Positions 1 through 12,310 of a stretch of DNA of 64,000 nucleotides are shown one piece after another. The stretch covers positions 1,674,001-1,738,000 of the forward strand of contig JAFKAC010000009.1 of assembly GCA_025766275.1 (NCBI GenBank), read 5' to 3'. Under the pieces are notes generated by a model. It searched no databases, was not told where the DNA came from, and saw only the letters and a list, made by a program, of their open reading frames with translations. Within the stretch, counting starts at the first letter, position 1. Each line of letters opens with the position of its first letter. A program made the translations under genes and the position numbers. This stretch comes from Lactarius indigo (taxonomy: Eukaryota; Basidiomycota; Agaricomycetes; Russulales; Russulaceae).

Positions 1-2030
1 GGCAGGTGGCCGTCGCTGCCACTGCCATATTCAACACCTTGCAGAATTTTGTGACTCTTCGCTTTACAAAACGTCTATACAATAGTGTCCCCGCCGCGGA
101 ACCAGGTATATCATCTACCCGATTTGTCTGGTTTCAGAGTTTGTGCTAACTAGACACCTCAGTGACTTCATTGCAAGCCCGTACATTTGGGATCTGGACG
201 TTAACCGCCTCTGTAGTGCGCTTGTATGCCGCATACAACATCAACAACAAAGCGTATGAGTCATCGTTGTCATACCGCCCCGCCATTGCTGAATTATAGC
301 GTCCAGCATCTATGATATGACTATACTCACGTACCTTTTTGCCTTTGCGCACTTTTCCTCTGAAATTCTTATCTTTCGCACCGCAAGGATAAACATTCCC
401 GTCCTCTCACCTGTTATAGTGTCTAGTACGTGTAAATTCATTATTGGGTATTGCTCCAACTCATGCAATCCTTGTCTCACTATCTCCTTTCTGACAGCGG
501 CTTCGCTTATTTGGATGATTTCCCAATACGACTTCTACATACACGCATAACGCCGACGTTTGCATCCGATAGATAAACTAGCCAGCGCAGTTACATTGCC
601 CCGGCTGCAATTAATTCAGATTCCCTTCCACAGTGGGTCGTTCACTTGACCTGCCACCGTTGGCTCCAAGAAGAGAACCCTACGAGACACGTGTCTTGGT
701 GATATGGCATACTTATGAGACAATCTCGCGCTGTCGAAAAAATCAATTGTGCCATTGTTGGTTTCCAAAGTCACTGACACGTCATACCCTAGCCAAGTTT
801 GTGAATATGGTATCGGTACTTCCCCATAAACGACATCATCTCGTCAATGAAGCCCGACGCGTCGCGATGCATAAACAAGATGTTTCGTCTCTTGAAGCTT
901 AATTGGTGCCAGCTAGCCCAAGATGGTTGATTGGGATTGCGTATCGCGGAAAGGTGGCGCCCCGGATTGAAACTTTTGTGATGATCCAGCCGACGGACTC
1001 ACCCCATATCATCTCGTGCCCAAGATAGAACTTGGCAAAAATGCACGGGTACACAAAACATGAGGCAGAGGGAAAGGACCCTGCCAACCGCTACATGCCG
1101 TACCCACCATACTCTTACGAGACCCGCAGCTCTCAGAGTTTAGAAGACAGGAAACGAGTTCGCGAAAATGTCACCAAACTTTGTACCATAACCGTATTGT
1201 CCGGTTCCTTGTTTTTACGCGCGTCTAAACGAGGTCACGGGGGCATACGTGAACCTGAGCTTGCCGTTGGGAGGTTCTGGCTCAGGGCACCCAACTGGTG
1301 TCCCTGAACCGACGATGCCGAGGAACCCTTGAGATTTGGCGATTGGCGGCTAGATGAACATTGGGTGACACCAGCTGACTGCCCGCTTGGGCAAGTACCG
1401 TTACCCCGAGTTCCCAGTAACATGTATTCTGCAGTAGCGGGCTTTGTTCTCTACCCAAGAAGTTGGTGTACCCCAAAATCTTCGCTTTGGGAACGACGGC
1501 CGAACCAATCGACTAGCGCGCAGACCGGTCACGACTCGAAATGAGAGGGTTCAAATATTTCAAAAGTGACGGCATCCGCACGCAATATGACCACGTTAGC
1601 CTTTAGGCTTCGGTATACCACGAAAATGCCGTCGGAACCCTCAGCACAACATGATAGTGGAAGATCTTCGGGTCACCGAAGACGGGGATGTGCCGCACTG
1701 GTGGGGGTATGTCTGGAAAAACACAACGTAAAGGTAAACGTTGATAATTGGTATGGTAAACGTTGGAAAGGAATTAGAAGCGAGATGAATCAGCCGAAGC
1801 ACGTTTGTTCTAGACTGGACAGCTGGTAAAAGCCAGGGCGAGTGACGGGTTAGGCAGTCAAAGTACTACGATCTGCGCGGATCAGACAGCCCCGCTCCCG
1901 GAATGGTCAACCGGAGGAGGGTTACCCCACCATCCATACACACACGTGATCTCTCTCTTAAAAGCCATGAGCCGTCCGCACTCTGGAACACATCTCAGCA
2001 TCCACTCACCTGTGCTCTCAAACGACTACC
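1..2030. other. Gene-poor stretch upstream of the F-box gene
   Basis: I see no convincing gene here. The open frames are short (about 60-90 codons), overlap on both strands and match no family I recognise. Some short words recur, for example GGTAAACGTTG twice near 1730-1765. It may hold the eroded remains of a gene or repeat, but nothing can be named. Confidence 0.4.
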
Positions 2031-4375
2031 ATGGAATACCCTCCGGAATTGCTTTCGCTCATCTGTGCTCATGTCTATGAGTCTGCCATCCCAAGCCGCG
2101 TCTCTTCCTTAGATCCCCTTTATCTCTTAGAGGCCGGCGTACCAACCGGCTCACCCTCTTCATACCCCCCTCCCAACTGGCAAGAGCCCGTTGCTCGCAA
2201 GACTCTTGCCAGTCTCATGCTCGTGAACCACGCCTGGTCCGAGGCAGCTCGTCCCTGGCTCTGGCGTAAAATCGAAGTACGCCTTCCCCGTAGCTGGCTC
2301 TCTTTCCTTGAAGAGATCTCGGGTGGGGAGGATGACGACGTTAAGGAAGAGGATACCGCTCGTGCGGTCGACCGATCTATCACGCAGGCAGCACACGCTG
2401 CACTGGCTGCCAAGACAGGGAACTCTATGACCCTCGATGCAGAGGCGGAAAAGAAGCTCAAGGAGTCCATCTTGCAGGAGCTCGGTGGCCCCGACAGTTC
2501 CATCCCCCCTGAACTACTGTCACCCCCCGCATCGCGCGACCCATCTCCGCGCCGACTACGGCACAAGAGCAAAAGCCCGGCGCGCTGGGAGCTCCTGCGT
2601 TCCATTAGTGATGCTGTGCAAGACCTCATGGGGCGCGACGAATATGGCATGTATGGTAAGTGTTTCTGCTTTTTTTTTTTTTTTTTCGAGCGCCGTGCTG
2701 AGCGGTTCGGTCAGTACCGGCCATCTATGATAGACGACCAGGGCGGCTTGTCCGTCACCTAGATTTCAATCACTTTAGAGCCATTGGCATGCGTCGTCTA
2801 GTTGGGGAGTGTTCTGCCAATCGCTTTGTAACCGGAGAACGCCTCGAAGCAGTGCTGAAAGTGCGTGCCATATCAGATGACTACCCATGTCTACCTGTCT
2901 CACACTGACTCAGGAATCACCCAATCTGATTACGTTTGGTGCAACGGAATATATGGACGGAGCATTAACATTGCCTGTTCTCAAGGAACTGTTGCTTCGA
3001 GGCACACCCTCAAGGGGCCGTGGCCAACCTCTTCGCGGCCGAGGTCTCACCGTAGAGGACGTTAATGAGTGCGAAGCAGAAAATATAACTCGCCGTCGCG
3101 AGTGCAAAGAATTAGAAGCCATCGATCTTACTGGTTGCGTCAGCCCCGTTTTCGTCAATTCACTCACCGTCTTCGTGAACACCCACATGCGGCCAATCAC
3201 CTCAGACTCGGATTCGAGCGAAGAGGATAGTCACACGCACCGCCGTCGCCGTTCACACCGGCCTCGCCTTATAGAAGAGCCGGTTACATTCCCCGGGCTG
3301 CAACGACTCAGCTTGCGGGGCGCTAAATCTATACCACCCCAGATTCTGAATTCCTTCGTCACCGCGTTCCCTTCGCTCACCCACCTCGATCTATCGGCGA
3401 CGCGCGCTGGCCCAGATATACTCGACGAACTAGCCTCCTCTCCTACTATGCGTTTGCAATCGCTCTCACTGGCGCGCTGCGTGCGCCTGACCGGTTCGAG
3501 CATCCGAAATTTTTTGATGTCGGCACCTGCTGCCCGGCACATTAAAGAACTGAACCTCTATGGTGACAGCACGTTCCCGAACCCCATGTCAGCTGACCAG
3601 TTCCGTGACGTGTTTACAATGGCCCCGTGCTTCACGACCGGCGAGTTGGTGTACCTGGATATATCGAGCGCTCCTGTGGACCAGGAACTACTCGATACGA
3701 TGCCCGCCCAAGCTAAGTTACGCTCACTTGGGCTGTCCTATATCCCCGGCCTTCCTCTCAAGGCCGTGTCGGAGTTCCTGCGGAACAAGGCCGCGCAAGT
3801 TGAAGTACTTACGCTCATCGGGACATCTCCTGAGCTCGTCCGTGTGCAGCCACGGCAAGCCTCCATTGTGCTTCACTCACAGGTCGTCCGCCCACTGTGC
3901 ACGCCGCCCTTCCATTTTGGCTTGTCGCCCGACACCCCCTCTCCTTCAACACAGCCACCAACAAGACTGCGAGTCATCGAACTCGCAACGTCACTGCTTT
4001 CTGCCCTGGGTGGCGGTGCTGGCCATTGGCGCATAGTTCGGAGCAAGGGTGGGCGCGGATGGTACGTTGACACTGCCAGTGGTTGGGTAGCAGGACTAGG
4101 CGGTGCATCGCTGCGTAGAGATTTGGAGAAGGATCACCCGTGGAGACGAGCGCTTGGACTGCTGGCGGACGCGAATGGGAATGTCAATAGCGGAGTTGGG
4201 TGGCACGCAAGGAAAATGGAGGTAAGTACCACTGGAGCAGTCTTTTTCTGCGCCACGAAATTTTTTTTGTGGGAACCACCGCTGAGTCCGCCTTCCGCAG
4301 GTTTTACACGGCCAAGGCCTTCTCGGGCGGGAGGATGGGTTGTATGGTGCCGTCTCTTTTGCTTACCAGGGGTAA
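2031..4375 (+). CDS. F-box / leucine-rich-repeat protein
   Basis: Four exons: 2031-2655, 2715-2860, 2914-4221 and 4301-4375, giving 717 residues with all junctions in frame. The first residues (MEYPPELLSLICAHVYES) look like a fungal F-box, followed by a Trp-rich stretch typical of basidiomycete F-box proteins (WSEAARPWLWRKIEVRLP). The middle has an acidic/Ser-rich linker, and from about residue 350 there are leucine-rich repeats (LQRLSLRGAK, LTHLDLSATRAG, LQSLSLARCVRLTG). By family, such proteins are substrate receptors of SCF ubiquitin ligases; the substrate cannot be read from sequence. A 16-nt T run sits inside intron 1 just after the donor, and a T run also lies in intron 3. The start is the first ATG before the F-box. 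Confidence 0.85.
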
Positions 4376-4784
4376 GCGGGGCGGGGCGGGCGGGCGTCGG
4401 GCTGTGGATCTGGGCTGAATTTGTGGCAGGCAATGTTTTTTTTACTCACCCCTACGAAATTATTTGATTTACTGTACACCGGAATATTACGAGTTTGTGT
4501 TTTTTTGTGGCGGATTCAAGCCGCGGTATTGTGATTGGCGTGTCTCGCTTTGCCCGAGTCGAGGCCCACATGCATGGTCCAGGACGCAGCAAGCAAGGCA
4601 TTTAAAGTTTCGCGTTTCACCTTGTCTATTCTCATCACCTTTCTCCCACCCAACTCTCACCTTCAACCGTATCCCTACATGAGTGAGCGGCCAATTCCGG
4701 CGGCGGTACCTTAATTGGCTGACAGGACTAACGCTCTGAATCTTGGCAGGTCCTTCGTCAAGCGTGGATCACTTGGGGACCAAT
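4376..4784. promoter_or_regulatory. Intergenic region / probable promoter of VCX1 copy A
   Basis: No gene is seen. It holds CT-rich stretches (around 4620-4665) of the kind common upstream of fungal start sites. Its last ~100 bases resemble the same region before copy B (18450-18536), so the duplication begins in the promoter and not at the start codon. Confidence 0.35.
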
Positions 4785-7630
4785 ATGTCGCCGTCGTCTT
4801 CAACCCACGAAACCCACCAACTCATATCGTTAGTCCCACATCCACAACTTCTACTTGTTTCTTGATTGTATCTGGAACGTCACATATAGCATCCCCCCTA
4901 CAGAGCCTACGGAGCCTATTCCGCAGGACAATCTCACCGAAGAACCAATTATGGAGCACGCAGCCAGTGAGAAAGGGACAAATGCGAAACAGAAGTGGAG
5001 TGTTGCTGGCAAGTTCAAGGAGCTGCGTCGACGCCATAAATTAAAGAAACTTAACGGGGTACCCGGAATTCGACAGAGTATCTTGGCAATATTGAAGACA
5101 TCTTGTAAGACCCTCACCAGCTGTCCTCCTCTCGCCTGATCGTTCTCCGATCCAGGGTTGAATGTACTACTCATCTTTATACCGCTTTCTGTGAGTGCTT
5201 CCTGCCCTCATCCGGTGGAATCGCGAGCACTAATAACCTCGTAGTGGATTTTCCACTTTATCAAACTCGACAATACCTTGGTTTTCGTTTGTGAGTTTCG
5301 CATTCAGAGGGTGTGCCACCTCTAACCTGTCGCCAGTCTCGTTCTTGGCTATCGTTCCCCTTGCCAAGGCATGTGTCGTCTTGTCACCTCACAAAGTGCA
5401 ACTACTCACGATGCAGTAGCTGCTCGGTTTTGCGACGGAAGAGTTGTCGCTGCGCCTCGGACAGACCTTAGCCGGTTTGCTCAACGCCACTTTGGTGAGG
5501 CCAACTTAGCTCCATTACCCACTATCTCCTAACCACGATATTAGGGGAATGCGTAAGTTTTGGAGCCTGATGTCACAGTACTTACACGTTGACGTCGCAT
5601 TCGTGCAGCGTGGAGCTGATAGTGGCGGTGAGTGGCGCCTCCACCTCATGGGGTTTATACTTCCTGTTACTAAGCGATCACGCAGATTATTGCACTTGTG
5701 AAGTGCGAACTGAACGTTGTGCAGTCATCTTGTGAGCACCTGATCACGACTCGTGTTTTTCTTCTTCTTTGCGCCATAGTACCACTGGGGCTCGTAAGAT
5801 GCGGACGCGGTTTTTACACGGGCACCCCATTCGGTAGTGAACGAGGGGTCCACTAGCGTCGAGTTGGGCATATGGCCCCCGTCCTACTCCACGGCTGGCG
5901 CCGTGCCATACTCCCGGTGGCTGTTCCCGGACTGTGCATTCCTGGCATATTACATTCTATCTACTTGCTGGCCAATTACATCTGGTCCTCGTTTTGGCTG
6001 CTTTCGGTTACTGATTACAACACCTCTCTTTAAACAGTGATCGGCTCCATTCTCAGTAATTTGCGTAAGCGTCCATGTGAGCTAGCGGCTTCCGTATGAC
6101 TCACACGGCCACCACTCGCAGTACTCGTACTAGGAATGTGCTTCTTCGCCGGCGGTACTCGTTTCTCGGAACAGGGTTTCGGCATGAGTTCGTGTTCTGC
6201 GCATGTCTATTACCCCATTTGCTCAACCGCACCGATTACAGGTTCAACTCAGCTAAATTCGTCTTTATTGACGCTGAGCGTGATCGCTGTGTTGCTCCCT
6301 GCCGCGTTCCACAGTGCCGTTCAGCCGAACTCGGCCGGCGACGATCCTCTCACAAACACGCAGGAAGCGCACGATATTCTTGCTATCAGCCACGGAGCAA
6401 GTGGTTTCTACTTTGTCTGGTTCTCACGGCTGACGACTATTCAATTAGGTTGCGATTATCCTGCTTTTCAGTAAGCCCTTTTATGACACGAATTGCTTTC
6501 TTCCATTTTACGCTTAACAATTTCTAGTCTATTTGTGTTACCTTGTCTTTCAGCTATTCTCGCACAAGAATCTCTACGAGGACGATCATCCAAACGTCCA
6601 GAAGTCTGTGAAATACACGGACACTCTCGCCCGAAAGCTGCACGTCACCTACCGCAAGGGTGACGAAGGCGCCATTAGTTCTGGTCCTGTTCCCGGTTCA
6701 CCCCCTCCCAATGACGTCGAGGTGGGCCCGGCGGAGGAAGAAGAAGAGAAGCCTCAGATGAGTTCTCAAATGGCCATTGTGCTACTCGTCTTTGTCACCG
6801 TGGTTTGTCAACAGTGCACTGTCGTGATTTGTCTAGAGGATTAATTGCGGTGGTTAGACTGTTGCTATCACAGCTGAATTTCTCGTCGATTCCATTAACG
6901 GTCTCACTGAGAGCGGTCACATTAGCAAAGAGTTTGTTGGCCTCATCCTTCTACCAATCGTAGGAAACGCGGCTGGTAAGACTTTCCTTTCCTTGTTGGT
7001 TATACCAACCTGATCTATTGCTTGTAATGGCGCATCTACCCGTAGAACATGTTACTGCTGTTACGGTGTCTGTCAAAAACAAGCTGACCCTGTCTCTTGG
7101 TGTTGCCGTAGGCTCAAGTATTGTGAGTACCGTGTCCGTCTATTCTTACCGCTAAACACGTATTGATCCTGGCTCCTAAATCAAGCAAATTGCACTTTTC
7201 GTCATTCCGTATGTGTTGTTTGTTGTGGGCCATTTTACTGCCCTGGCTGATTTCATTTCCACAGTTTCATCACAACTCTGGGGTGGATTCTTGGCAAACC
7301 CCTCACTCTCCTTTTCGATCCCTTCGAGTCTATCGTTCTCTTCCTCGCAGGTCAAGACCCTTCACTCTCAGAACCGCAATTGCACGCTGACGCTTTTCCT
7401 TGTGTAGTTTTGACCGTCAACTACGTTGTTCAAGACGGGAAATCAAATTGGCTCGAGGGCATGATTCTCATGTGTATGTGTGCCGTAGTTCTCGCATATC
7501 AATCAATTCGCTCCGCAGGCGCGTCGTTACTAACAAACAACGTTCTCTAGGCCTCTATGTTATCGTCGCGGTCACGTTCTGGTTTTATCCAGGTTCTGAC
7601 CCTGCAGGTGTGCTCGCGAGCTGCACGTGA
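4785..7630 (+). CDS. VCX1: Vacuolar-type Ca2+/H+ exchanger (VCX1/CAX family), copy A
   Basis: Twenty exons: 4785-4828, 4890-5104, 5156-5190, 5245-5290, 5337-5368, 5420-5494, 5545-5552, 5609-5627, 5686-5731, 6038-6064, 6122-6187, 6242-6396, 6449-6470, 6528-6802, 6858-6975, 7046-7122, 7186-7208, 7265-7350, 7408-7473 and 7551-7630 (504 aa, in frame throughout). It has the CAX layout: cytosolic N-terminus (MSPSSSTHETHQLIS...), membrane segments from WLNVLLIFIPLSWIFHF, first motif LLNATLGNAVELIVA, a central acidic loop (PAEEEEEK), second motif ILLPIVGNAAEHVTAVTV, then C-terminal helices. Both GNA(V/A)E motifs bind the cation in this family. Known role: vacuolar Ca2+ (or Mn2+) import in exchange for protons. 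Exon 7 is only 8 nt and codes part of the first motif. The introns at 5369 (gcatgt) and 6397 (gcaagt) have GC donors. Confidence 0.9.
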
Positions 7631-8312
7631 AGGCGATTTTCTCGCCTCGTACAAACAGACATTCGCGACGTTGTATCCGATTTCTAGACTCTTTGGTAGT
7701 GTGCTCGTAATTATGCAGATATACCCGACTATATAATCACTAATCCCAATCAAGATGGATTTCAATCAATTCGAGATAGGTGATTCCAATGGGTGATTGT
7801 CGGACTGAGCTATCTACTCTCGGCCACTTCTCAAGCTGTGCGGCACAGCACCAGAGGGCTTCGTGCCAGCAAAGAGGACAACTGGGATCCAAGCGCGCGC
7901 CAGAGTGTAAATAGCTCAAATGCGGCTATTGTGGACTTTGGGCGTTTCTGGATCGTTCACGTGCACACCGCCACACACCATCTAGGGTCTTAGCCGCTCA
8001 TGCTGTCCTATGCTTCGCAAACCTGATAAAACGTCCCCTAACGTGCGTGCCCGAATATTGAGTCACATAGGGGTATCGCTACACATGATCCTCCTCAATT
8101 CGAGATGTTTACGCTACTGGACAAAAAGTTCAGTCGAATGAAACTTGTCGCTTCTTTATCTTCCGGTCTTCGCTGCCGCGCCTTAACAACGCTGGAACAA
8201 TCGTTCTCGAAAGAGAATAGCAGCAAAAGGATTACGAAATAGACATGATTTTCGCTCAGTTCAAAGATCACATTACAGCACCGTACATCGTGACCATGCC
8301 TCAAGTTGACAA
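7631..8312. other. Intergenic region between convergent VCX1-A and the FOX2 fragment
   Basis: No gene is supported. It aligns loosely with 21381-21956 of the second copy, with shared blocks such as CAATCAAGATGGA. It is thus part of the duplicated block but more diverged than the coding parts. Confidence 0.4.
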
Positions 8313-9390
8313 CTATAGCTTGGTCTTGACTTGGTCCTTCCCAGGACTCACCAGAGTGACGGCAGCCGCATTCAACACCGTCGTCCCACGTTCCTTGACC
8401 TTCGTTTCTGTGTCAAGACCGTGTTGTCAGCGCCCGTCACCAGACTGCCACCGTACGATGGGCTCACCAAATATGACCTTATCCCCTTCTTTCCACATCT
8501 CAGTAATCAGTGTCTCACCAGGGTAGACGATCCCAGCGAATCTGAGGTACAAGCAAACGGTGAACTTTTCTACACTTCTGTTTTCCAAAAGGAAAATGAG
8601 TTAGCGTACCGGACTTTGATGTCTGTGTATGGGCCGAAAGTCTTCAGGATATGCTTCCCCGAAATTCCCATGGAGCAGAGGCCTACGTAAACTACTATCA
8701 ACCGTTACGTTCGAGATCGATATGTAGCGTCACGTACCATGAAGTATCGGTCTTTCGAAGCCGCCAGACGTTGCGAAGTCGGGATGTATCTAAGTATCCT
8801 CAGGTCAGCACGTGCGTGACTCACGAGATACTGGCTAACGCACGTGCAGCGGATTTGAATCGCCGTTCAAGCTGAAGGTTCTTTGCGGTGAGGACTACAG
8901 CCGAAATGAGATGCAGTGAGGCGCAACGCACCGGTACAATGCGGCTTGGGAGAGTAGCGTCTTCTCCTCGAGTGTCGCATCAGGTTTTCGCCTAGGTGGT
9001 GTATTGGCAGCAGACGCCGCTCCCCGATCTGCACCATGATAACGTTCTCAGCACTACGCCGTACGCCGTGCTGTGATCTACTGACCGTTGCCGATACGTT
9101 TGCCACCAAGACCACCAGAGCCACGAATTATGAGTGTGGTCTGGTTCTCGAACATCAACTCGCCCCTCCGCTTGTCTGTCGTGTGCACAATTGCGGTTAC
9201 AGACGCTTTGCCCTAGTCCTGTACCTCATGAAATCTAGAGAGGATGTCTACGCTAAAGGAGTGCTGTCTCAGAAGAGGTGGCTAGTACACTTACCGCACT
9301 TCGACTTGACGTGACTTTTCGGACCTAGGGACGAAGGTCGCCACTTGGAATAGGAGCTCTGACTGATGGATAGTATTGCTTGCTGTGCAG
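8313..9390 (-). pseudogene. 5'-truncated copy of FOX2 (C-terminal hydratase part)
   Basis: On the minus strand this repeats the last part of the FOX2 gene at 21957-23020, with the same exon-intron borders. Readable pieces include the hot-dog hydratase stretch (GDSNPLH, then PILHG), [24 protein letters not shown] and the end VKERGTTVLNAAAVTLV. It ends in -TKL, whereas the full gene ends in -AKL. It is broken: the lysine codon of 'VLDKGK' is a TAG stop (9213-9215), and similarity to FOX2 stops near 9390, so both dehydrogenase domains and the first part of the hydratase are absent. It converges on VCX1-A exactly as full FOX2 converges on VCX1-B. Whether it is transcribed cannot be told. Confidence 0.85.
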
Positions 9391-12200
9391 AAGGGCCGGA
9401 GGTACCCGCCCTCTGCTTTGGGCACGACGTCCTTGTGCACAAAGTAGAAGTGCACGGAAGGGGGACGGAATCATCAAACACCACGTGTCGAACTCCATCT
9501 CCGGTGGCGAGGCCTGGAGGCAAACCTCGTTGTCAGTCAAAATTTTCACCAACCGCGTGAACAGTTCGAGATAATCGATAAACGTCCATATTCAAACTGC
9601 TTCCCGATTCGATGCCCGCGTAAAGGCTCTTGATCACGTGTGCTTTCTCAAAGTCTGATCCATGTTGTACTTTGTGATATGATGCTTCTGCCCATTCTTC
9701 ACTCTGCTTTATTGCGGTTTTCATAACACTTGCTGATTTTTACAACACTACACATACAGGCGGGGATTGAATGGGCATCTCGGTGATCATGCCGAGTTTC
9801 TTTCCCACAAAAAATAATCATAGTAATTACAGTAATAAATGAAATTATATATCCTATCATACTTGTTGGTTTTGGAAACCATTAAAAAAACTGATATTTG
9901 GTCTAGTAGGGACTCAGTCTAGTGCGAGCCATGTCAATTCTGATGGGGATGGGATAGGGATAAAAAGACTTTGTCGACATTCTGTGACATGCGCTGCCTT
10001 TTGAGGTCGTGATGGGTAGTCCGCAGAGACGGACAAGTGGTGTTACGCTCCACCGGCATTAGTCTGACTTGGACTCTGGAGAGGCATAACCGACTTAGCA
10101 AAGATTAGGCAAATGGGGATCACGTGTCAACCCAACGCAAGCTGAACAGGGGCACACTGGCACACGCTGCAGCAAAGATGAAGGAGTACTGTCCCTTGGA
10201 GGACAAGAGTGGAAGTACACCTAGTCGAAGACTAGGGCAGATAGGAGACGAGTCAAGAGGGTGGATTGAAGAAGACCAAGATGGGGACTCTTGGTCTTTT
10301 GAGACGACTACTTATACAGATACACACGGGCTTTAAAGCGCTGCTGGAATAGTAGGTAACCAATAGCGTAACTAGCTCGAACCCTAGTACAGCTATCCTA
10401 GGAATGAGTCATACATGAGTCACAATCACATGTGAACTACAGTGCTGACTGATACGATGTAAAGGTCCATGACTAATACTTGTAGCGGTATGACTTATCG
10501 CGACAACTAGACCAAGAAAGAGTGTAAGTGAACTGAACTGGGAACACACTCAAGCCTAGCGCGGAGACAAGTCATGCGCTGAACGTACAGGCACAGCGGA
10601 GAGTAGACACACGTGAGGACTTTATCCAAGTCCAAAGGTCAGGTGATCACGCTGTGGCACGCTGAGTGGAGAACCAAGAGGACAAGTTAACATTGGAGAA
10701 GTAAGGGAAGTACAAGGATGATACGCACCTGAGTGGAGAACCAAGAGGACAAGTTGGTTCCACTCAGGACGCTACATGAGGGTTTATATACTATGCTGCG
10801 GCTGAGTTCAAATTACTATAGAACCTTGTTACTAAAGGTATGAGTAATAGTAATGAGTCAGACGCTGACGCGTCGTGTCTAATAATAGCGTTATCTATTG
10901 TGCTGACTGATGCACAGTCATTAACGCTGACAGAACAGTGACGTGTCCTTATCTATGAGTCATAACCCTATGACAACATAGTCTAGAACTATCTAGAATG
11001 TTCCCTGCTTATCGTCCAATGAGAAGCTACTATACTAATGAGGAAGGTGACCTAAAGGGGTAACACCCAATAAGGAAGTTACTATCCCAGGGTCACGTGC
11101 TTATGGGTGCACATGTTGGCATCATGTGACTAACCCATCTTATCATGTCTAATGATAAGGACTTGGATGTTTTTAGCACAACGTTGGAGACTTGTATTTC
11201 TACCTATTAATTCCGTAAAAATACAGAAAAATAAGGCGAAAATAAAGCGTCCATGACAATACTACTGTCGGGCCATAGTCATAACTGGCCATGAGTCACT
11301 TGGAGTCCGTAATGAGTCCATACCGTAACAAGTGGAGGGAGGTTGTTCTTCAGTGCAGACCCTAGAAAGAAATGTGAGAATCTAGAAAACAAGGAATAAA
11401 GGTTCTACTTACGGTGGCCGCAATGAGGGCAAACATTTTTTTCCCTGACAGGACCCACACCACTTTGTGTGGCTGGTACAGCACAGATGGGGGTCCACTG
11501 AATATGGTGGGGGAGGGCCTTGAAAGGGGCTGGAGAGAATGTGGGGAGATATTCCAACAAGTGGTTGATAGGGCCCATTGTTGGACTGATTGACCATGTA
11601 AACATCTGTGAAAAAGGCCAGGAAGAGCTGGTGTCCAAAAGAGTTGAAGTCAAGTAATGCGGACAGATTGGAGAACATGCTGTGCTTGGGATTGACAGCA
11701 TTGAACTGAGAGACGAAGTTGTCGAAGGGCAGCGCTGGATAGCTGGGGGTAGAATCGGTCATGAAAGAGCACTCCAATATGGCAAGGCCGCAGCACAAAG
11801 AGACATGAGTTGGAGGTCAAGTTTGCAGTGGGTCTGAGGTAGCTTACTTGTTTGATGTAGGCCGTTCGTTGTGTGCGGTGTCTCACTTGTGGCTTTGTGT
11901 TACAACTCCACTCAGGACAGTCAGCAGAGGTGGTTGTTGATGGGGCGGTAGCATCAAAAGACATAGAGTTGACGGACAGCTGTGGTTGTGCAGCGTATTG
12001 CCGTGGTGGCTGTGTGGTGGTGAAAGCCTGCCATCAAGGTTGGTACGTTGTAGTGCTACAAAGAGTAAAAATCATGTTTTTTCTCCAGTGAAGGGGCTCA
12101 CACACCAGATGGTAATGTCCTGGCAGGTCTGTAGTGAGGGAGAAACAGACATGTCGTGAGGTTGTAAGAAAGACGTTGACTTGGTTGCCTTCGATGTATG
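9391..12200. repeat. Gene-poor repeat-like DNA left of the Tc1-like element
   Basis: No gene with a recognisable product is found. AT-rich DNA near 9780-9900 is followed by DNA with many recurring short words (ATGAGTCA many times between 10400 and 11300; GTGCTGACTGAT near 10442 and 10901), which suggests a decayed retrotransposon or LTR. Two overlapping minus-strand frames at 11405-11964 (98-129 codons, Pro/Ser-rich) could be exons of a gene like the one at 15.1-17.5 kb, but I cannot join them. Confidence 0.4.
10662..10755 (+). repeat. Pair of exact 27-bp direct repeats
   Basis: The 27 bp at 10662-10688 recur at 10729-10755 (both begin CTGAGTGGAGAACCAAGAGG), 40 bp apart. A short inverted echo (CCACTCAG) follows the second copy. 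No function is assigned; a relic of repeat-mediated duplication within a mobile element is the simplest reading. Confidence 0.7.
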
Positions 12201-12224
12201 GGTGGACTCAAGAACGACTGATAC

Positions 12225-12310
12225 TGATCCAGTGACAATATTGTTGATTTCTGAGTCACACAGCCCATGCAAGGACATCGATAAAGCCAACTCCTTCATG
12301 TTATTGGAGT
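12225..12310 (-). pseudogene. Remnant of a second Tc1-like transposase N-terminus
   Basis: The minus strand reads MKELALSMSLHGLCDSEINN, clearly related to LKEMAMSLSIQGLHNSDIHK at the start of the transposase at 12884 on the plus strand. Nothing transposase-like follows downstream. It is the head of a related, older element facing the other way, and goes with the inverted subterminal sequences at 12400-12745. Confidence 0.55.

Larger units (their letters stand above)
4690..9390 (+). repeat. Segmental duplication, unit A
   Basis: Matches 18450-23022 in the same orientation. It contains the last ~100 bp of the VCX1 promoter, the whole exchanger gene, the intergenic region and the 3' end of FOX2. 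Identity by eye is patchy: very high in 8590-9125, high in coding exons, lower in most introns and intergenic DNA. The right breakpoint lies inside a FOX2 exon (about 9390 here, 23022 in the other copy). Confidence 0.85.

Noticed and set aside
2120..2650. 176-codon minus-strand frame in the F-box gene
   Set aside because: Shadow of exon 1; Ser/Arg-rich without structure.
4679..4711. Alternative upstream start for VCX1-A (ATG at 4679 with an intron to 4749)
   Set aside because: It leads into a frame with a stop and is not conserved in copy B, whereas the ATG at 4785 works in both copies.
8245..8875. Plus-strand frames over the FOX2 fragment (93-119 codons), seen again at 21934-22519
   Set aside because: They are antisense shadows of the FOX2 exons; the minus-strand reading matches a known family and explains the conservation.
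10662..10755. CRISPR-like array
   Set aside because: Only two repeats, in a eukaryotic genome, within repeat-derived DNA.
10400..11300. Complete LTR retrotransposon
   Set aside because: Recurring short words only; no paired LTRs, primer-binding site or reverse transcriptase frame was found.
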